Origin: JASFYU01 sp045046905
GTDB lineage: Bacteria; Bacteroidota; Bacteroidia; Flavobacteriales; Flavobacteriaceae
NCBI GenBank assembly: GCA_045046905.1
Contig: JASFYU010000164.1
Location: forward strand, 1 to 26,926
Length of the DNA: 26,926 bases
Direction of reading: 5' to 3'
The notes under the pieces were generated by a model. It ran no database searches. It saw nothing but the letters and a program-made list of their open reading frames with translations, and was not told the DNA's origin. Position 1 is the stretch's first letter. Every line of letters starts with the position of its first letter. The position numbers and the translations under genes are program-made. Of the stretch, positions 24,781-26,926 are shown one piece after another.

Positions 24781-24802
24781 AATGAACTTCGCAAAGTTCA
24801 TT
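24781..24802. promoter_or_regulatory. Perfect 9-bp hairpin in the recQ leader
   Basis: AATGAACTT (24781-24789) and AAGTTCATT (24794-24802) are exact reverse complements around CGCA. On the recQ transcript they would fold 16-37 bases before the start at 24765. Function unknown; it could be an operator or a 5' UTR stabiliser. Confidence 0.4.
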
Positions 24803-24900
24803 ATAACTATTTTAAGTTACGAACTTTTACCGTTCGCATTTCATATTTTATCACAAAAAAAAACTTAAAATTTAAGATATCCTATAAAATTAAGTTTATG

Positions 24901-24908
24901 TAGTTTTG
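24901..24908 (+). promoter_or_regulatory. Bacteroidota -7 promoter box for kdsD-tatC
   Basis: TAGTTTTG fits TAnnTTTG and lies 56 bases before the TTG start of kdsD, giving a leader of about 50 bases. A -33 TTG is not evident. Confidence 0.4.
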
Positions 24909-24964
24909 TAAACTTAAATATAAGACATTCTTTTAGGAATACAATCCATAATTTAAAATATACA

Positions 24965-25930
24965 TTGAGCAATACCAAAGCTATTCTCGCCCTTGCAAAG
25001 AAGACTATTGAGACAGAGGGAAGTGCAATCCAAAATCTTGCCGCATTCTTAGACGAGGGATTTTCCAATGCCGTGAACTGCATCATTAAATCAAAGGGGA
25101 GGGTCATCATTTCAGGAATCGGAAAAAGTGCTATTATCGCCTCAAAAATCGTATCTACTTTAAATTCTACGGGAACTCCTGCAATTTTCATGCACGCCGC
25201 CGATGCTATCCACGGTGATTTGGGCACTATTCAAGAGAATGATGTGGTCATATGTATTTCTAAAAGCGGAAGCACCCCTGAAATAAAAATGCTGATACCC
25301 TTGATTAAGAGGGGAAAGAACAAATTAGTAGGCATGACGGGCAACACCGATTCTTTTTTGGCACATCAGGCTGATTTCGTCTTGAATACCTATGTTGAAA
25401 AAGAAGCCTGCCCCAATAATCTAGCACCTACCACTAGCACTACTGCACAACTAGTCATAGGCGACGCCTTGGCCATTTGCCTTTTAGAATTAAAAGGTTT
25501 CAGTAGCGGAGATTTTGCCAAGTATCATCCTGGCGGTGCATTGGGCAAGCGACTTTATCTAAGGGCAAAAGATATAGCGGACTCCAACCAAAGCCCTCAG
25601 GTAAGTCCTGATACCGATATAAGAAAAGTAATCATCGAGATTTCCCAAAAAATGTTAGGCGTTACAGCTGTAATCGATGCCAATGAAATTGTTGGGATAA
25701 TTACCGATGGTGATATTCGAAGAATGCTTTATAAATATGAAAATATCAACGGCCTTAAGGCCAAAGATATAATGACCCCAAATCCTAAAACTATACAGAC
25801 CGACGCACTTGCGGTAAAATCACTTGAAATTATGCAGAAAAATGGCATATCACAATTATTGGCCGTTGACGGCACACTTTATAAAGGAGTGGTACATTTT
25901 CACAACTTAATCAAAGAAGGTATTTTATAA
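24965..25930 (+). CDS. kdsD: D-arabinose-5-phosphate isomerase, KdsD/KpsF family
   Basis: Converts D-ribulose 5-phosphate to D-arabinose 5-phosphate, the first committed step to Kdo, a core sugar of lipopolysaccharide. The 321-residue protein has an N-terminal SIS domain with GIGKSA (51-56), HAADAIHGDLG (77-87), SKSGSTPE (99-106) and the family block KEACPNNLAPTTSTTAQ, then KYHPGGALGKRL. Two CBS domains follow (about 200-321; GIITDGDIRRMLYK and NGISQLLAVDG). Length agrees with E. coli KdsD (328). The start is TTG 24965; no ATG is available before the family N-terminus. Its stop overlaps the tatC start by one base (TAATG), so the two are translationally coupled, and the lptB start lies further downstream. 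Confidence 0.95.
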   Translation: MSNTKAILALAKKTIETEGSAIQNLAAFLDEGFSNAVNCIIKSKGRVIISGIGKSAIIASKIVSTLNSTGTPAIFMHAADAIHGDLGTIQENDVVICISKSGSTPEIKMLIPLIKRGKNKLVGMTGNTDSFLAHQADFVLNTYVEKEACPNNLAPTTSTTAQLVIGDALAICLLELKGFSSGDFAKYHPGGALGKRLYLRAKDIADSNQSPQVSPDTDIRKVIIEISQKMLGVTAVIDANEIVGIITDGDIRRMLYKYENINGLKAKDIMTPNPKTIQTDALAVKSLEIMQKNGISQLLAVDGTLYKGVVHFHNLIKEGIL

Positions 25931-26784
25931 TGGCAAAAACTAAAAGCACGAAGCCCCACAACGAAATGTCTTTCTTAGATCATTTGGAAGAACTGCGTTG
26001 GCATTTGATACGTTCAGTTCTCGCAGTGGTCACTATCGCATGTGTCGCTTTTGTAATGAGTAAATACACTTTTGGAATCATTTTCGCCCCTTCAAAAATG
26101 GATTTTCCTACCTATCGCTTATTTTGTAATATCGCCACATATCTTGGCTTTGATTCTGCTTTTTGTGCAGATGAACTACCTTTTTCTATACAAAGCCGTA
26201 CCATGTCAGGACAGTTTTCCGCTGATATATGGACGGCAGTCTGGTCAGGATTTATAATAGGCTTCCCTTACATACTTTATGAATTATGGAAGTTTATTAG
26301 TCCTGGACTCTATGAGAAAGAACGTAAAAACAGCAGGGGCTTTATTCTTATTGCTTCATTACTGTTTTTTATGGGCGTACTTTTTGGTTATTATGTGGTA
26401 GCACCACTGTCAATCAACTTCTTAGGCACCTATCAAGTAAGTGATCTTGTTCTTAATGAGTTCGACCTTGATTCCTATATCGGCACATTAAAAACGTCGG
26501 TAATTGCATGTGGAATATTGTTCGAGTTACCCATTATCATCTACTTTTTGACCAAAGTGGGAATCGTAACACCCGAGATAATGAAAAAATATCGGAAAAT
26601 AGCCTTGGTCGTAGTTCTGATTCTTTCTGCCGTTATTACCCCTCCGGATATTACCAGCCAGATTATTGTAGCTTTTCCGGTAGTTATTTTATATCAAGTG
26701 AGTATTCATATTTCACGATATGTACTTAAAAAGGAAGCCAAAAAGGAAAGAAAATTAAAAGAGGCCGGCTTAAAAAAAACGTAA
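25930..26784 (+). CDS. tatC: Sec-independent protein translocase subunit TatC
   Basis: The multi-spanning core of the twin-arginine translocase, which moves folded proteins with RR signals across the inner membrane. The 284-residue protein begins with the conserved cytoplasmic motif EMSFLDHLEELRWHLIRS. Membrane segments follow: VLAVVTIACVAFV; IWTAVWSGFIIGFPYILYELWKFISPGLYEKER, a TatC hallmark; FILIASLLFFMGVLFGYYVVAPLSINFL; VIACGILFELPIIIYFLTKVGIVTP; and IALVVVLILSAVITPPD with FPVVILYQVSI. TatA and TatB are not nearby. Two Tat-type signals in this window (Gfo/Idh/MocA at 6614-7972 and LD-carboxypeptidase at 21494-22546) are likely clients. Confidence 0.96.
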   Translation: MAKTKSTKPHNEMSFLDHLEELRWHLIRSVLAVVTIACVAFVMSKYTFGIIFAPSKMDFPTYRLFCNIATYLGFDSAFCADELPFSIQSRTMSGQFSADIWTAVWSGFIIGFPYILYELWKFISPGLYEKERKNSRGFILIASLLFFMGVLFGYYVVAPLSINFLGTYQVSDLVLNEFDLDSYIGTLKTSVIACGILFELPIIIYFLTKVGIVTPEIMKKYRKIALVVVLILSAVITPPDITSQIIVAFPVVILYQVSIHISRYVLKKEAKKERKLKEAGLKKT

Positions 26785-26837
26785 TTGTTCGCCATACGCT
26801 AGAATAGAATCTAGCATTGGGTATTTTCGACAGCACT

Positions 26838-26926
26838 ATGAAACTTAGAGCAACAAATATTGTAAAGGCCTACAGGGGTCGAAAAGTAGTCAACGGTATT
26901 TCCTTGGAGGTAAATCAAGGAGAGAT
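26838..26926 (+). CDS. lptB: LPS-export ABC transporter ATPase LptB, start only
   Basis: The first 29 codons of a gene cut by the window end: MKLRATNIVKAYRGRKVVNG and ISLEVNQGE follow closely the LptB opening known from many bacteria (Lxaxnl.KsYkgrkVVkgvSl.V..GEivGLLGPNGAGKT), though Walker A itself lies beyond the window. LptB drives lipopolysaccharide extraction with LptFG. It is 53 bases after tatC with a small GCTAGA/TCTAGC hairpin (26798-26815) between, and TATTTTCG at 26821-26828 is one base from a -7 box. Co-location with kdsD supports an LPS role. Confidence 0.85.
   Translation, partial: MKLRATNIVKAYRGRKVVNGISLEVNQGE

Overview
The window looks like a chromosomal piece of a marine flavobacterium (Bacteroidota, Flavobacteriaceae; a Zobellia/Maribacter-like relative is my inference). 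The base composition is AT-rich. It has a SusC/SusD pair, A-rich leaders without Shine-Dalgarno sites, several promoters with the Bacteroidota -7 box TAnnTTTG, and a Zn-cysteine-free RecQ. No insertion sequence, CRISPR array, phage gene or replication origin was seen.

Region 1 (1-11159) is a glycan-use locus. The 3' part of a SusC-type TonB-dependent transporter is followed by its SusD lipoprotein and a strong terminator. On the opposite strand lies a run of exported proteins: a two-domain DUF1080 (3-keto-glycoside hydrolase/lyase-type) protein, a Tat-exported Gfo/Idh/MocA oxidoreductase, a DUF6807 lipoprotein and a single-domain DUF1080 protein, ending with a LacI-family regulator. Uronate isomerase (uxaC) is divergent from this run, and a perfect 14-bp LacI-type palindrome lies between them. 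I infer that glycans imported by SusCD, or cut in the periplasm, are opened by oxidation to 3-keto sugars followed by DUF1080 cleavage, and that a hexuronate product passes to UxaC. This is the most interesting system here.

Region 2 (11160-14943) holds a tRNA-Leu(GAG) with its own promoter and terminator. Next come two tandem membrane-anchored TlpA-like thioredoxins, one active-looking (CPPC) and one without any cysteine, and then a mitochondrial-type aconitase.

Region 3 (15131-18390) is a minus-strand set, probably an operon: a SurA-like lipoprotein, a two-parvulin SurA protein with overlapping start, and a MoxR AAA+ ATPase 1 nt later. It looks like an envelope or outer-membrane-protein folding unit.

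Region 4 (18391-26926) contains single housekeeping genes separated by gene-poor gaps: rluF, an orphan carboxypeptidase-regulatory-domain protein, a Tat-signal LD-carboxypeptidase (S66), recQ, then kdsD-tatC (overlapping by 1 nt) and the start of lptB. kdsD and lptB are both lipopolysaccharide genes. tatC sits between them, and two likely Tat substrates occur in the same window.
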